Below, in pieces: positions 27,465-36,804 of a stretch of DNA of 64,000 nt. Within the stretch, counting starts at the first letter, position 1. Every line of letters begins with the position of its first letter. Origin of the DNA: Sphingobium sp. Leaf26. GTDB taxonomy: Bacteria > Pseudomonadota > Alphaproteobacteria > Sphingomonadales > Sphingomonadaceae. The notes beneath the pieces are model-generated. The model saw nothing but the letters and a program-made list of their open reading frames with translations. It made no database searches and was not told the origin of the DNA. The position numbers were made by a program, and so were the translations under genes. The stretch is taken from assembly GCF_001421665.1 (NCBI RefSeq), contig NZ_LMKV01000001.1, forward strand, positions 541,038 through 605,037, written 5' to 3'.

Positions 27465-27660
27465 CCCCCTCTGTCACGGAACCTGAGAGCTTTGACCAGC
27501 GGCCTTGCGGCAACATGGCTTACCCCTTCGGTGGGACAGCGTCAGCCGTCCGCTTTCCAGAGTGCCTTGCGCGCGATGCGGTCCTTTGGCCTGAGAGATT
27601 CCGGGGCGGTTGCTCCTTCGGCGACGGGGTGGCCTCAAAGGCTTCCCATGCTCTCCCGCA
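27465..27660 (-). promoter_or_regulatory. Tandem glycine riboswitch upstream of gcvT
   Basis: On the minus strand two glycine aptamers follow each other. The first (about 27660-27557) runs from GGGAGAGC through CCGAAGGAGCAA and AATCTCTCAGGCCAAAGGACC to ACTCTGG. The second (about 27555-27465) has CACCGAAGGGGTAAGCC, AAAGCTCTCAGGT and ACAGAGGGGG. Both carry the conserved CCGAAGG and CTCTCAGG cores of the class. It lies between dgt and gcvT and should turn the operon on when glycine is plentiful. A TTGACG overlapping the dgt stop is a possible -35 element, but no clear -10 is seen. Confidence 0.93.
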
Positions 27661-27721
27661 TCGTGCCCGGCAAACGAATCCGCCGGAGACATGTGCGCAT
27701 TGCTGCAAACGCAGCGGCGCG

Positions 27722-28882
27722 TCAATCGGCCAGCGCCATCGCGCCATAGATTTCCGCATGGCGCTTTTCAGCATAGCGATCCGTCATACCGGCGATGAAG
27801 TCCGCGATATGGCGGCTGCGGGCGGGCTCCTGCCGGTCGCAATCGTCACGCCATTCGGGCGGCATCAGCGCCGGGTCGGCCTGATAGGCGGCGAACAGGT
27901 CGGTGACGATGACCCGCGCCCGGTCGGCCGCGGCGAGCTGTTCGGGATGGTGATAGAGGGCCGCATACATGAAGCGTTTGAGGTCGCGCTCCTGCGCCGC
28001 CAGCTCCGGCGAGAAGGCGACCAGCGTGCGGCCGAGCGCGCGAACATCCGCGACCGTCTCGACACCGGACTCCGCGATGTTTGCGCGGGTCGCATCGATC
28101 AGGTCGTTCGCCATGACGCCGATCTGTTCGCGCACCAGTTCGCGCAGCAGCCGGTCGGGCGCCACATCGCGGTAGCGGGCGCGCACCCGGTCCCAGCAAT
28201 GCGCCACGAACGGCACGGCCAGCAACTGGTCGAGCGTCAGCAGGCCGGCGCGCAGGCCATCGTCGATGTCGTGATTGTCATAGGCGATATCGTCCGAAAT
28301 CGCGGCCAGTTGCGCCTCCAGCGAGGCGTGGCTGGTCAGGTCGAGCGGAAACAGCGCGTCCAGTTCGCGCATCGCCCAGCCGGGATGGTCGATCGGGCCA
28401 TTATGCTTGGCCAGTCCCTCCAGCATTTCCCAACTGAGGTTGAGGCCCCGGAAACGGGGATAGGGACTGTCGAGCAGCATCAGCGTGCGCAGCGTATGGG
28501 CGTTATGATCGAAGCCGCCATGGTCTTCGAGCGCCTGTTCCAGCGCATCCTCACCCGCATGGCCGAAGGGCGGATGGCCGATATCATGGGCGAGGCAGAG
28601 CGCCTCGGTCAGGTCTTCGTTGAGGCCGAGCGTGCGCGCGGTGGTGCGGCCGATCTGGGCGACCTCCAGGCTGTGGGTCAGGCGGACGCGAAAATGATCG
28701 CCGTCGGGCGAGACGAACACCTGCGTCTTGTGGCGCAGGCGGCGGAAGGCGATGGAGTGGATGATCCGGTCGCGATCCCGCTGGAACATGTCGCGCGGCC
28801 CCCGCACCTCCCCGCCCGGTTCGGCATGAAGGCGGCCACGGCTGGCGTCGGGATGGCAGGCATAGGAAGCAAGCGTCGTCAT
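27722..28882 (-). CDS. dGTP triphosphohydrolase-like HD domain protein
   Basis: The 386-residue member of the dNTPase family hydrolyses deoxynucleoside triphosphates to nucleoside and tripolyphosphate. HD motif residues appear in [10 protein letters not shown] and in [16 protein letters not shown], with [11 protein letters not shown] before them and a later [12 protein letters not shown]. It matches the type 2 subfamily annotated as deoxyguanosinetriphosphate triphosphohydrolase-like. It sits upstream of the glycine riboswitch in the same direction, with 61 bases between. Confidence 0.92.
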   Translation of the reverse strand: MTTLASYACHPDASRGRLHAEPGGEVRGPRDMFQRDRDRIIHSIAFRRLRHKTQVFVSPDGDHFRVRLTHSLEVAQIGRTTARTLGLNEDLTEALCLAHDIGHPPFGHAGEDALEQALEDHGGFDHNAHTLRTLMLLDSPYPRFRGLNLSWEMLEGLAKHNGPIDHPGWAMRELDALFPLDLTSHASLEAQLAAISDDIAYDNHDIDDGLRAGLLTLDQLLAVPFVAHCWDRVRARYRDVAPDRLLRELVREQIGVMANDLIDATRANIAESGVETVADVRALGRTLVAFSPELAAQERDLKRFMYAALYHHPEQLAAADRARVIVTDLFAAYQADPALMPPEWRDDCDRQEPARSRHIADFIAGMTDRYAEKRHAEIYGAMALAD

Positions 28883-28971
28883 GACGTGCCTGTTAGCCCA
28901 AAGCGCGGCGGGTTTGAACGGCTATGAAGGGCAATTGCATATTTGGGGTTTGGGTTGGTGCGGTTGGGTGG

Positions 28972-29229
28972 TTAGCGGTCTGTCTGCTTTCTCCGACGGA
29001 TCGTATTGGCCCATGGCGTTGCGATCGTGCCGATCAAACCCAGCGTAAATATGATCGTTGAGAGGAGCGCTGAGGCTAGCAATCCATTATGAACATAGGT
29101 CCAGCTAGCCCGCGCAGCCATCTCGCTCCATAATCCGAGGACGCCACCATCCATCATTGTCGCCACAGCCCAGAGTAGCATCGGGCTGAGGGCGACGAGA
29201 AAGAACAGGCTAACTTTGGATGCGCGCAT
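28972..29229 (-). CDS. Small two-helix membrane protein, ORFan
   Basis: I do not recognise this 85-residue protein. It has two hydrophobic helices, at about residues 7-28 and 47-72, joined by a short loop, and ends in a basic tail (R-R-R-K-Q-T-D-R). The gene lies in a patch of about 45-50% GC, well below its neighbours, with different codon use, which suggests recent acquisition. No partner function is evident; the neighbour on its 5' side is also an ORFan. Confidence 0.5.
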   Translation of the reverse strand: MRASKVSLFFLVALSPMLLWAVATMMDGGVLGLWSEMAARASWTYVHNGLLASALLSTIIFTLGLIGTIATPWANTIRRRKQTDR

Positions 29230-29271
29230 ATATTCGGCCTAGCGTCTCTTCTCAACGGCTACAAATGGTCT

Positions 29272-29697
29272 TCAGCTACCAAAGGCAGGGCAGATCGGCG
29301 GCGAGCCATCATTAATCGGTTCGCCGATATTGCAGCCGCAGCGCCATTCGATCAATCTGTGAGATTGGATATCCCATCGTCCATGAGCAATAGGGTGCTG
29401 GCTATCGTCTATTCTTTTTACGAACGTTGGTGTTTCGGAAATGAATCGTCCGCCAGCAAGTCCGTTATGACCCGCTAGTTTATAAGCTATGGTGACAACG
29501 GATTTATCCACTCCGCTTCCGATAGCCCCCATGGCAGGTTGAAAATAGAACTCCCGATGCCAGTTGGATAAGTCGCCGACGCAACTATTTTCTGCTGTAG
29601 CGGCCTCTATCAGCTTAACCTCTTGAACAGATGGCTGACCGGCCGAGCAGCCTGCGATTTGCACAAGCCCCCAAAATGTGATCGCAATTGACTTCAT
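29272..29697 (-). CDS. Hypothetical lipoprotein, ORFan
   Basis: The protein (141 residues) starts M-K-S-I-A-I-T-F-W-G-L-V-Q-I-A-G-C, a short signal with lipobox I-A-G-C, so it should be a lipid-anchored envelope protein. The mature part has four more cysteines, two of them in the C-terminal C-G-C, and otherwise no recognisable domain. GC content is low, like the adjacent small membrane gene. The frame remains open to 29766, but the shorter start gives the signal peptide. It precedes the 85-aa membrane gene, and the two could be a small unit. Confidence 0.5.
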   Translation of the reverse strand: MKSIAITFWGLVQIAGCSAGQPSVQEVKLIEAATAENSCVGDLSNWHREFYFQPAMGAIGSGVDKSVVTIAYKLAGHNGLAGGRFISETPTFVKRIDDSQHPIAHGRWDIQSHRLIEWRCGCNIGEPINDGSPPICPAFGS

Positions 29698-29762
29698 TTG
29701 GCGCACTATGCCGCATCGAGAAATGTGTGCAACTGGTCGTAAAACGCCCTTTGGGAGCAGCC

Positions 29763-31739
29763 TCATTCCCCTGCCAGCTTCTCTACCACTTCGCCCGCGT
29801 CGCTGCGCCAGGCGAAGACGTCGGCGCCGTCCTTTTTCAGGGTGGCTTCCAGTTCCTTGGCGCGGGCGAAGCTGGCGAAGGGGCCGACCAGCAGGCGGTT
29901 GGTGCGCGCCCAGCCGGCGCTCCAGGCGCCTTGCGGGGCGAGGATCGTGTATTTTTTGCGCAGCCCCTTCATGGTGAAGCCGAGCGCGCCCTTGCTCTGG
30001 CCGACGCCGACCTGAAGCCAGTTGCGCGCAGGGTTGGCGGCGAGGCGCTTCTTTTCCTCCGCTTCGGCCTTGGCCTTTGCATCGACTTCCGCCTTGGCCT
30101 TGGCGGCCGCGTCCTTCTTCGCCTTGTCTGCGGCGGTCTTGGCGGCCGCCTGACGTTCGGCGCGGCGAGCGGCCTGGATGGTCGCGACCTCGTTCAGGTC
30201 GACGGCGGCGACGCTCGCCTGGCGTTCGGTTTCCGGCACGTCGATCGCACGGATGATGTCAGCCAGCGTGCGGACCATTTCGGGATCAGGCTGCGGCGCG
30301 GCGGTGGGCGGGCTGGCCGGCACCGTTGAGACAGTCGCAGGCAACGCGTGTTCCGGTGCGGGGGCCGAAGGTGGCGGCACGGGGGTAGAGGGCGGCGGCG
30401 TGGTCGGCGCGGATGCGGGCACCGGCGTCGAGGCCTGGGACAGCGCGATGGCATTGAGCTGCGAACCGCTGTTGGCCGGCGGGCTCTGCGGTGGCGTGGC
30501 GCGCGGCGCGCCCGTTTCGATCGAGTCGAAGCCCGGTGCCGGCGGGCCTTGTACCGTCGCATTGGGTGCTGTCGCCTGCCGCACGGGCGGCGTGGCGGGA
30601 GTCGGTTCCGGCGCGCGGGTTGCAGGCAGGGGCTGGACCTGCGGTCGCGCCTGCGGCTGAGGCTCGGTGCCGCCGGGTTGTGGCGCGGGCTGTTGCAGGA
30701 TCGGCTGGCGCGCGGGCTGCTGCACCGGCGGTTTCGTTTCGGCCTGCGCCACCTGAGTCCGGGTCGAGGGGGTCTGGGCCGGGCGCGTTTGGGCCGGGCG
30801 GCGGACCGCGGCGAGACGCTCCGCGCGCGCCTGACGGGCGGCCTCACGCTGCTGGCGACGCTGCTCGGTGCGGCTGAGCGGCTTGGCCGTCGCAGGCGCG
30901 GCAGCCGCGACCGTGACGGGCTTGCTGTCCGGGACGGCGATGCCGGGCGCTGGCGGGGTCGGCGTGATCGCGGCGATGCTGGTGCCGATCTGCTGCGGGA
31001 AATGGCCGAAATGCACCGCCGCAGCCTTTTGCGCGGCGGTCAGATAGGGCATTTTCTGCATATAAGGGGTGATAGCGCCGGCCAGTTGCGCGGGCATGGT
31101 CTGCTCCGCCACCTGCTTCGCGTCGGTCTGCTTGTTGTTCATCGCGAGGATGAAGGCCTTGTAGCGCCAGGCGGCCCGGTCGCTCTTGTACAGCAAAGGC
31201 TCCAGCACCTTGTCCGACGCAGCCACCTGCCCGGAAATGCCGAGCGAGGCGGCGTAGCGGCGCACCAGTTCATCGTCATTGGGCGTGCGTTGCAGCGCGG
31301 CCTGATAGTCCCTTTGTGCGCCGGCCTGATCGCCGGTCATGTCCTTCGCCAGACCGCGATCGGACAGGATCGTGGTGTCGGGATAGCCCAGCCGCCCCGC
31401 CTGATCGAACAGGCGCAGCGCCTCGACCGGGTTCTGCATCTTGAGCATCACCCGCGCGAGACCGGCCTTGATCCGGCCATTGCCGCTCTCGATCGCGTCG
31501 GCGCGGGCGTAGAAGCCGGCGGCGGCGCGCGGATCGTCCAGCGCCAGCGCCGCCTCACCCGCGCCGATCAGCGCAGCCACGTCACGGGGGTTGGATGCGA
31601 GCTTTGCCAGATTGGCGTTGAGATCGGCGGCGCCCAGCGGGCGAACGAGCTGGGACTGGTCAAGTTGCGCTTGCGCCATGCCCGCCGGCAGCGCGCCAGC
31701 AAGGCAAAGTCCGAAAATCCAGGGAGAAGTCTGTTTCAC
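29763..31739 (-). CDS. TPR and SPOR domain exported protein
   Basis: The 658-residue protein has a signal peptide (ends A-Q-A-Q) and tetratricopeptide-like repeats at about 35-200. A long Pro/Ala/Gln-rich disordered stretch covers about 250-500, an Ala/Lys-rich helical segment about 520-580, and a C-terminal SPOR domain about 585-655 (W-L-Q-V-G-V-G-Q-S). SPOR domains bind denuded glycan strands at the division septum. Its place just downstream of ftsZ fits a role in envelope division. Homologues in sphingomonads are annotated only as SPOR domain proteins. Confidence 0.83.
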   Translation of the reverse strand: MKQTSPWIFGLCLAGALPAGMAQAQLDQSQLVRPLGAADLNANLAKLASNPRDVAALIGAGEAALALDDPRAAAGFYARADAIESGNGRIKAGLARVMLKMQNPVEALRLFDQAGRLGYPDTTILSDRGLAKDMTGDQAGAQRDYQAALQRTPNDDELVRRYAASLGISGQVAASDKVLEPLLYKSDRAAWRYKAFILAMNNKQTDAKQVAEQTMPAQLAGAITPYMQKMPYLTAAQKAAAVHFGHFPQQIGTSIAAITPTPPAPGIAVPDSKPVTVAAAAPATAKPLSRTEQRRQQREAARQARAERLAAVRRPAQTRPAQTPSTRTQVAQAETKPPVQQPARQPILQQPAPQPGGTEPQPQARPQVQPLPATRAPEPTPATPPVRQATAPNATVQGPPAPGFDSIETGAPRATPPQSPPANSGSQLNAIALSQASTPVPASAPTTPPPSTPVPPPSAPAPEHALPATVSTVPASPPTAAPQPDPEMVRTLADIIRAIDVPETERQASVAAVDLNEVATIQAARRAERQAAAKTAADKAKKDAAAKAKAEVDAKAKAEAEEKKRLAANPARNWLQVGVGQSKGALGFTMKGLRKKYTILAPQGAWSAGWARTNRLLVGPFASFARAKELEATLKKDGADVFAWRSDAGEVVEKLAGE

Positions 31740-31812
31740 ATCCGGGCCTTAGAGCGTCCTGAAGTCGGCCGGGGCAGCCGACTCGCAGAGCGCGGAGAAC
31801 AAGAGATATTGA

Positions 31813-31845
31813 GAGCATCGGTCGATTCAATCTCTCCCGATGCTC
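31813..31845. repeat. Palindrome GAGCATCGG/CCGATGCTC
   Basis: A perfect 9-bp inverted repeat (31813-31821 and 31837-31845) flanks a 15-base AT-rich loop and is followed by TAGA. Similar AGAGCATCG palindromes are common between genes in alphaproteobacteria. It lies upstream of the TPR/SPOR gene and after the ftsZ terminator; no T-run follows on either strand. Confidence 0.55.
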
Positions 31846-31882
31846 TAGACGATCTGATGCGGAATGGGGAATTGGCGCAACG

Positions 31883-31923
31883 AAAAAGCGCGCCGGGTCG
31901 CCCCAGGCGACCGACAGCGCGCT
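31883..31923 (-). terminator. Rho-independent terminator of the dcw cluster
   Basis: On the minus strand, AAGCGCGC...GGTCGCC pairs with GGCGACC...GCGCGCTT in a long stem and is followed by TTTTTC. It lies about 34 bases after the ftsZ stop and ends transcription of the division cluster. Confidence 0.85.
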
Positions 31924-31956
31924 TCGTCATGCTCGCACGGCTGGAGCCAGGCGAAA

Positions 31957-33390
31957 TTACTGGTTGTTCTGACGATTCAGGAAGCGGGGAATGTCCACAC
32001 CCGGTGCGGCATCGTCAGCGCCCGGCGCCTTTTCCGTACCACGGGTCAGGCCAGCCATGCGCTCGAACAAAGTACCGCCGGTGGCAACGCGCGGAGCCGG
32101 TGCGGCGGGGGCCGCAGGCGCCGGCTGTTCGGCCGCTTCCGCGCCAAGGATCAGTTCGTCTTGCCCTGCATCTTCATCATCGAAGACGGCCGCTGCCTTG
32201 GGCGCTGCGAAGGACGCGGCTGGTGCAGGGGCTGCCGGAACGTCCAGTTCGAGCGTTTCGGGCTGCGACGCGGGGGCCGGAGCAGGCGCCGGCGCAGCCA
32301 CGGAGGCCGGCTGGGCCGCGACGGGCGCTGGAGCGGACTTGGGCGCTGCCGCCTGCGGTACCGACACCGACGGACGGTTGGCAAAGCTGAACGGCTGGGT
32401 CAGCGGCGCGGCGTTGCCACCGGCTTCGGCCTCTATGCCGGTGGCGACCACCGACACGCGGATCTTGCCATTAAGGCCGTCGTTGAAGGCGCTGCCCCAG
32501 ATGATGTTCGCGTCCGGATCCACCAGTTCACGGATATGGTTGGCGGCTTCGTCCACTTCCATCAGGCGCATGTCGTCGCCGCCGACGATCGACACGATCA
32601 CGCCCTTCGCGCCGCGCATCGACACGCCGTCGAGCAGCGGGTTCGCGATCGCCTTTTCGGCGGCCTGAAGCGCACGGCCGTCGCCTTCGGCTTCGCCGGT
32701 GCCCATCATCGCCTTGCCCATTTCGCCCATCACAGAACGGACGTCGGCGAAGTCGAGATTGATGAGACCCGGCATGATCATGAGATCGGTGATGCTGCGA
32801 ACGCCCTGTTGCAGCACTTCGTCCGCCATCTGGAACGCTTCCTTGAAGGTCGTGTTCGGATTGGCGATCAGAAACAGATTCTGGTTCGGGATGACGATCA
32901 GCGTATCGACATGCTTTTGCAGTTCCTCGATACCCGCGTCGGCCGACTTCATGCGGCGGTTGCCTTCGAAGGTGAAGGGCTTGGTCACGACGCCGACGGT
33001 CAGGATGCCGCGATCGCGCGCGGCCTTTGCAATGACGGGAGCAGCGCCGGTGCCGGTGCCCCCGCCCATGCCGGCGGTGATGAAGCACATGTGCGCGCCA
33101 TTGAGCGCTTCCTCGACGGAGGCGATCGTTTCTTCAGCAGCCGCCTTGCCGATTTCAGGGCGCGAACCGGCGCCCAGACCTTCGGTGATTTGCGGGCCAA
33201 GCTGGATGCGCCGTTCGGCCGGCGAGCTGTTGAGCGCCTGCGCGTCGGTGTTCGCCACGATGAAGTCCACGCCCTCGACATGGGCAGCGATCATGTTCGC
33301 GATGGCATTGCCGCCCGCGCCGCCGACGCCGATCACCGCGATGCGCGGCTTCAGTTCGTCCACATGCGGTGGGCTGATTTCAATGCTCAT
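31957..33390 (-). CDS. ftsZ: Cell division protein FtsZ
   Basis: This tubulin-like GTPase (477 residues) forms the Z-ring. The P-loop equivalent is G-G-G-T-G-T-G-A-A at about 105-113 and the T7 loop is in N-L-D-F-A-D-V. After the globular domain (to about residue 320) comes an unusually Ala/Pro-rich linker of some 130 residues. A short C-terminal peptide, [10 protein letters not shown], follows, the site for FtsA and other partners. It is last in the dcw cluster and preceded by an AT-rich 106-base leader. A terminator follows. Confidence 0.97.
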   Translation of the reverse strand: MSIEISPPHVDELKPRIAVIGVGGAGGNAIANMIAAHVEGVDFIVANTDAQALNSSPAERRIQLGPQITEGLGAGSRPEIGKAAAEETIASVEEALNGAHMCFITAGMGGGTGTGAAPVIAKAARDRGILTVGVVTKPFTFEGNRRMKSADAGIEELQKHVDTLIVIPNQNLFLIANPNTTFKEAFQMADEVLQQGVRSITDLMIMPGLINLDFADVRSVMGEMGKAMMGTGEAEGDGRALQAAEKAIANPLLDGVSMRGAKGVIVSIVGGDDMRLMEVDEAANHIRELVDPDANIIWGSAFNDGLNGKIRVSVVATGIEAEAGGNAAPLTQPFSFANRPSVSVPQAAAPKSAPAPVAAQPASVAAPAPAPAPASQPETLELDVPAAPAPAASFAAPKAAAVFDDEDAGQDELILGAEAAEQPAPAAPAAPAPRVATGGTLFERMAGLTRGTEKAPGADDAAPGVDIPRFLNRQNNQ

Positions 33391-33496
33391 ATATTTGCTC
33401 CCTCAGCTTCCTCGTCAGGAAGCGACACCGTCACTAAATGTTAACACCAGAAAATAGAGTATTTCACCCCCTATTTTCGTCTAAATCCAAATTCGT
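33391..33496 (-). promoter_or_regulatory. AT-rich ftsZ leader with two hairpins
   Basis: The spacer between ftsA and ftsZ is far more AT-rich than its surroundings. It holds GAAAATAG/CTATTTTC (33450-33457 and 33471-33478) and GCTTCCT/AGGAAGC (33406-33412 and 33417-33423). Either could set ftsZ mRNA stability or mark a separate ftsZ promoter. No clear -35/-10 pair is visible. Confidence 0.4.
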
Positions 33497-34780
33497 TCAA
33501 TAGTTGGTCTTCATCGCGCGCATCATGCGCTGCCACCAGAGCGGCGCCCCCAGGCGATGCACCGTTTGCGGGGCCGGCGCCATCGTGCGGAGATCAACCG
33601 GGTTGGAAGCGCCGTAAAGCGCGAGTCCCGCCAATGTCGCGAAGGCCGGCCCACTATGCGCTTCGGGCAGCGCGGACAAGCCCCTTGGTCGTCCGACACG
33701 CACCGCACGGCCCAGAGCGCCCTGCGCATAATCGGCAATGCCTTTCATTTCCGCACCGCCGCCGGTCAGCACGACCTGCCGCCCGGTGGAGTTGAAGCCC
33801 ATGCCGGCAAGCGCCGCATTCACTTCGGTCATGATGAGGTTCAATCGTTCGCAGATAACGCCGACCAGCGACGCGCGGGTGATCTTGCCCCCTTCCGCAT
33901 TGGGACCGGCGGCCTGCCCCGGCACGGCGGTTTCGCCATGGGGCGGCGCGATTTCGATCATCTCGCGAAAATCACGCGGGTTCTGCATCGCCGAACCATA
34001 GAAGCATTTGATCCGCTCAGCCTGGCTGCGGCGGATGCCGAAGGCCGAAGCGATATCGTCGGTGATGTCGGCCGCGCCCAAAGGAATGGAATGGAGGCCG
34101 ACCAGCATGCCGCCCGCATAAAGCGACACATTCGTCACGCCCGCGCCCATTTCCACCAGCGCCACACCCAGATCGCGCTCTTCCTCCGACAGGCAGGCAA
34201 GGCCGGTCGCGATCGGCGAGGCGACGATCGAATTGACGTTGAGATAGGCGCCACGCACGCACAGGTCGAGATTGGCGAGCGGTGCGCCATCGGCCAGCAC
34301 GACATGGATGTCGACGCCCAGCAGATCGGCGTGCATGCCCAGCGGCTTCTTCACCGGCACCTTGCCATTGATGGTGAAGCAGGTCGGCTGCGCATGCAGC
34401 ACGATGCGGCCGTCCGGGTCGATGCCCTGTTGCCCGGTGGTCAGCAGATCGTCGATATCGGGCTGTTCGATGCGATAGCCGCCCATGTCGCGCTCGACCG
34501 TGACGACGTCGCTGACCAGAGAGCCGCCCGAAAAACTAACCCACACATCCTCGATATTGGTGCCGGCGACCCGCTCGGCCTGCTCCACCGTTTCACGCAC
34601 GGCCAGTTCGGTGCGCTCCATGTCGGCGATGAAGCCACGGCGTACGCCACGGCTTTCCCGCTGACCCGTGCCCAGGATCGCGAGTTCGCCGGTGTCGGTG
34701 CGACCTGCGATCAGCGCCGACACTTTCCAGGAGCCAATGTCGATCGCGGTGATGAGCTTTTCGACCTTGGGCTGCGCCAT
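33497..34780 (-). CDS. ftsA: Cell division protein FtsA
   Basis: The actin-like ATPase (427 residues) anchors FtsZ to the inner membrane. It has A-I-D-I-G-S-W-K at the phosphate-1 site and G-A-G-V-T-N-V in the phosphate-2 region. V-L-T-G-G-G-A-E-M-K-G is the adenosine site, and the C-terminal amphipathic segment W-W-Q-R-M-M-R-A-M-K is the membrane-targeting helix. It lies six bases after ftsQ. Confidence 0.96.
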   Translation of the reverse strand: MAQPKVEKLITAIDIGSWKVSALIAGRTDTGELAILGTGQRESRGVRRGFIADMERTELAVRETVEQAERVAGTNIEDVWVSFSGGSLVSDVVTVERDMGGYRIEQPDIDDLLTTGQQGIDPDGRIVLHAQPTCFTINGKVPVKKPLGMHADLLGVDIHVVLADGAPLANLDLCVRGAYLNVNSIVASPIATGLACLSEEERDLGVALVEMGAGVTNVSLYAGGMLVGLHSIPLGAADITDDIASAFGIRRSQAERIKCFYGSAMQNPRDFREMIEIAPPHGETAVPGQAAGPNAEGGKITRASLVGVICERLNLIMTEVNAALAGMGFNSTGRQVVLTGGGAEMKGIADYAQGALGRAVRVGRPRGLSALPEAHSGPAFATLAGLALYGASNPVDLRTMAPAPQTVHRLGAPLWWQRMMRAMKTNY

Positions 34781-34786
34781 CTTGTA

Positions 34787-35743
34787 CTAGCCTTCCTCGC
34801 CTGCGTCCGGCGCCTTGGCGGTTGCCGCTGCGGCGTCGGTCGGCTTTTCCTCGACCTTGCCTTGCGGCAGGCGCAGGACGAAACGGTCGGGATCGCGCAT
34901 GTCGAACTTGACGATGCCCCGACCGAGCAGGCGGTTGACGCCATCCATCCGCGCGAAATTCACCAAAGCGCCAGCCGAATCCTTGTCGCCCTCCGGCAGG
35001 GAGAGCGTCTCACCCGACTGAAAGCGCAGATCCCAACGCCGGTTCCCGACCCAGGTGGCGCCGGCCAGCATCGGTTTCAAAGCCGGGGCGTTTTCCATCA
35101 GCCGGTTGAGGCCGGCGGTCTGGCGGTTGGCATTGGGACCGACGACCAAAGGCAGGTCCGGCATGGCGCTGGCGGAGACGGACTGGAGCACGACACCCTG
35201 CACGTCGATCAGGTGCAACTGCCCATCATGCTGCCAGACGGCGACGGGATCGCGCTCGACGATATCGACCACCAGCGTATCGGGCAGGCGACGGGAGATA
35301 CGGGCATCCTTGACCCAGCCGAGTTTCAGCATCTCCGCCCGCACCTTGGGCAGGTCGAGCGAGAGCATGGAGCGATCGACCTGGCCCAGCGCGATATTGT
35401 AGACGGACAGTTCGTCCATCCGCTCGACACCGCGCACCTCGACCTTGTCGACCTCGAACCCGGCGCGGGCGGCGATGCCCGCCGCCTGCTGCCGGGCCAT
35501 GCCGGGCAGGCCCGCGAAGATGGCGATGGAGACGAGGATGGCGCCGAAGATGCCGACGATCGCCCAACTGGCCATGCGTTGCAGCGTCGCTTCGCTGACG
35601 GGCAGCATTTCGACCAGCCGGTCGAGACTGCTCTGGCGCTTGAGCGCGCGGCCGCGACCGTTTTTCGTCGCCCCGCTACCGGGCCGCCCCTTCGCGCTGC
35701 TCAGCCGTGCGGTGCCGCCGCGCCTGATCCGTGCCTCAGCCAT
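34787..35743 (-). CDS. ftsQ: Cell division protein FtsQ
   Basis: The bitopic protein (318 residues) has a basic cytoplasmic tail, one helix at about residues 60-83, a POTRA domain (V-D-K-V-E-V-R-G-V-E) at about 95-165 and a beta domain after it. It recruits FtsL/FtsB/FtsI/FtsW to the septum. The C-terminus is Ala/Glu-rich. It overlaps ddl by eight bases. Confidence 0.94.
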   Translation of the reverse strand: MAEARIRRGGTARLSSAKGRPGSGATKNGRGRALKRQSSLDRLVEMLPVSEATLQRMASWAIVGIFGAILVSIAIFAGLPGMARQQAAGIAARAGFEVDKVEVRGVERMDELSVYNIALGQVDRSMLSLDLPKVRAEMLKLGWVKDARISRRLPDTLVVDIVERDPVAVWQHDGQLHLIDVQGVVLQSVSASAMPDLPLVVGPNANRQTAGLNRLMENAPALKPMLAGATWVGNRRWDLRFQSGETLSLPEGDKDSAGALVNFARMDGVNRLLGRGIVKFDMRDPDRFVLRLPQGKVEEKPTDAAAATAKAPDAGEEG

Positions 35744-36686
35744 GCCCTGTTCCCCCGGCGCGCGTCAGCGCCTCCTCGACAATAGTCTCTACCAGCGTGG
35801 CATAGTCAATGCCCAGCTTTGCCGCCTGTTCGGGGACGAGGCTGAGCGGCGTCATGCCCGGCTGCGTATTGACCTCCAGCAGAAACAAGCCCTCGACGCC
35901 CTGTTCGTCGTCCCAGCGGAAGTCGGAACGCGACGCGCCCTTGCAGCCGAGCAGTTGATGCGCACGCAGGGCGAGCGCCTTGCAGGCTTCGCTGATCTCC
36001 GCCGGGATGTCCGCCGGGCAGACATGTTCGGTCATGCCGTCGGTATATTTGGCGTCGAAATCGTAGAAGCCGCTTTTGGGGCGCAGTTCGGTGACGAGCA
36101 GCGCTTCATCGCCCAGCACGGCGGTCGTCAATTCGCGACCGCGAATATAGGGTTCGGCCAGCAATTCGGGAAAATCCTGCCACGGCCCTACGCTGTCGCG
36201 GCCGATGGGGTTGCCATAATTGCCCTCCGCCGTGACGATGGCGACGCCAACAGAGCTGCCTTCATTCACCGGCTTGAGCACATAGGGGCGCGGGAGTGGG
36301 TCGGCCGTGAAGAGGCTTTCGCTTGCCACGATATGGCCTCCGGGCATGGGGATGCCGTGCGGCACCAGCGCCTGCTTGGTCAGTTGCTTGTCGATCGCGA
36401 TGACGGACGTGGCAAGGCCGCTATGGGTGTAGGTGAGGCCCATCAGGTCCATCATGCCCTGCACCGTGCCATCCTCACCGGGAACGCCGTGGAGGGCGTT
36501 GAAGATCACGTCGACCTTGGTTTCGGCGAGGCGCGCGGCGACGTTGCGGTCCATGTCGATGCGGGTGACTTTATGGCCACGCGATTCCAGCGCCTTGGCC
36601 ACGCCTTCGCCCGACGACAATGAGACGGGGCGCTCCGCCGACCAGCCGCCCATCAGGACGGCGACATGCCAAGGGCCACGGGTCAT
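35736..36686 (-). CDS. ddl: D-alanine--D-alanine ligase
   Basis: This ATP-grasp enzyme (316 residues) makes the D-Ala-D-Ala dipeptide for MurF. It has L-M-G-G-W-S-A-E-R-P-V-S-L near the N-terminus and A-L-H-G-V-P-G-E-D-G, K-P-V-N-E-G-S-S-V-G-V, and L-E-V-N-T-Q-P-G-M-T near the end. ATG 36686 is supported by GGAG nine bases upstream; a GTG at 36695 is possible. A REP-like palindrome lies before it. Confidence 0.95.
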   Translation of the reverse strand: MTRGPWHVAVLMGGWSAERPVSLSSGEGVAKALESRGHKVTRIDMDRNVAARLAETKVDVIFNALHGVPGEDGTVQGMMDLMGLTYTHSGLATSVIAIDKQLTKQALVPHGIPMPGGHIVASESLFTADPLPRPYVLKPVNEGSSVGVAIVTAEGNYGNPIGRDSVGPWQDFPELLAEPYIRGRELTTAVLGDEALLVTELRPKSGFYDFDAKYTDGMTEHVCPADIPAEISEACKALALRAHQLLGCKGASRSDFRWDDEQGVEGLFLLEVNTQPGMTPLSLVPEQAAKLGIDYATLVETIVEEALTRAGGTGHG

Positions 36687-36707
36687 GCGTAACACTCCGA
36701 ACTAAAG

Positions 36708-36787
36708 CCGTTCGGGCTGAGCCTGTCGAAGCCCTGCCCTTCACTTGTTGAAGAAGAAAAGCCCTTCGACAGGCTCAGGGCGAACGG
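36708..36787. repeat. REP-like palindrome, family A, between murB and ddl
   Basis: CCGTTCGGGCTGAGCCTGTCGAAG (left) and CTTCGACAGGCTCAGGGCGAACGG (right) are near-perfect inverse complements. They are separated by about 30 bases that include TTGTTGAAGAAGAAA. It interrupts the otherwise tight dcw operon. Confidence 0.85.
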
Positions 36788-36804
36788 GGTGAGAGGATGG
36801 TGCG

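Noticed and set aside
31813-31845. Palindrome as an intrinsic terminator
   Set aside because: No T-run follows on either strand, and a proper ftsZ terminator exists at 31883-31923.
30348-32390. Long plus-strand frame (680 aa) opposite the SPOR protein and ftsZ
   Set aside because: Gly/Arg-rich shadow of the Pro/Ala-rich linkers; it also crosses the ftsZ terminator.
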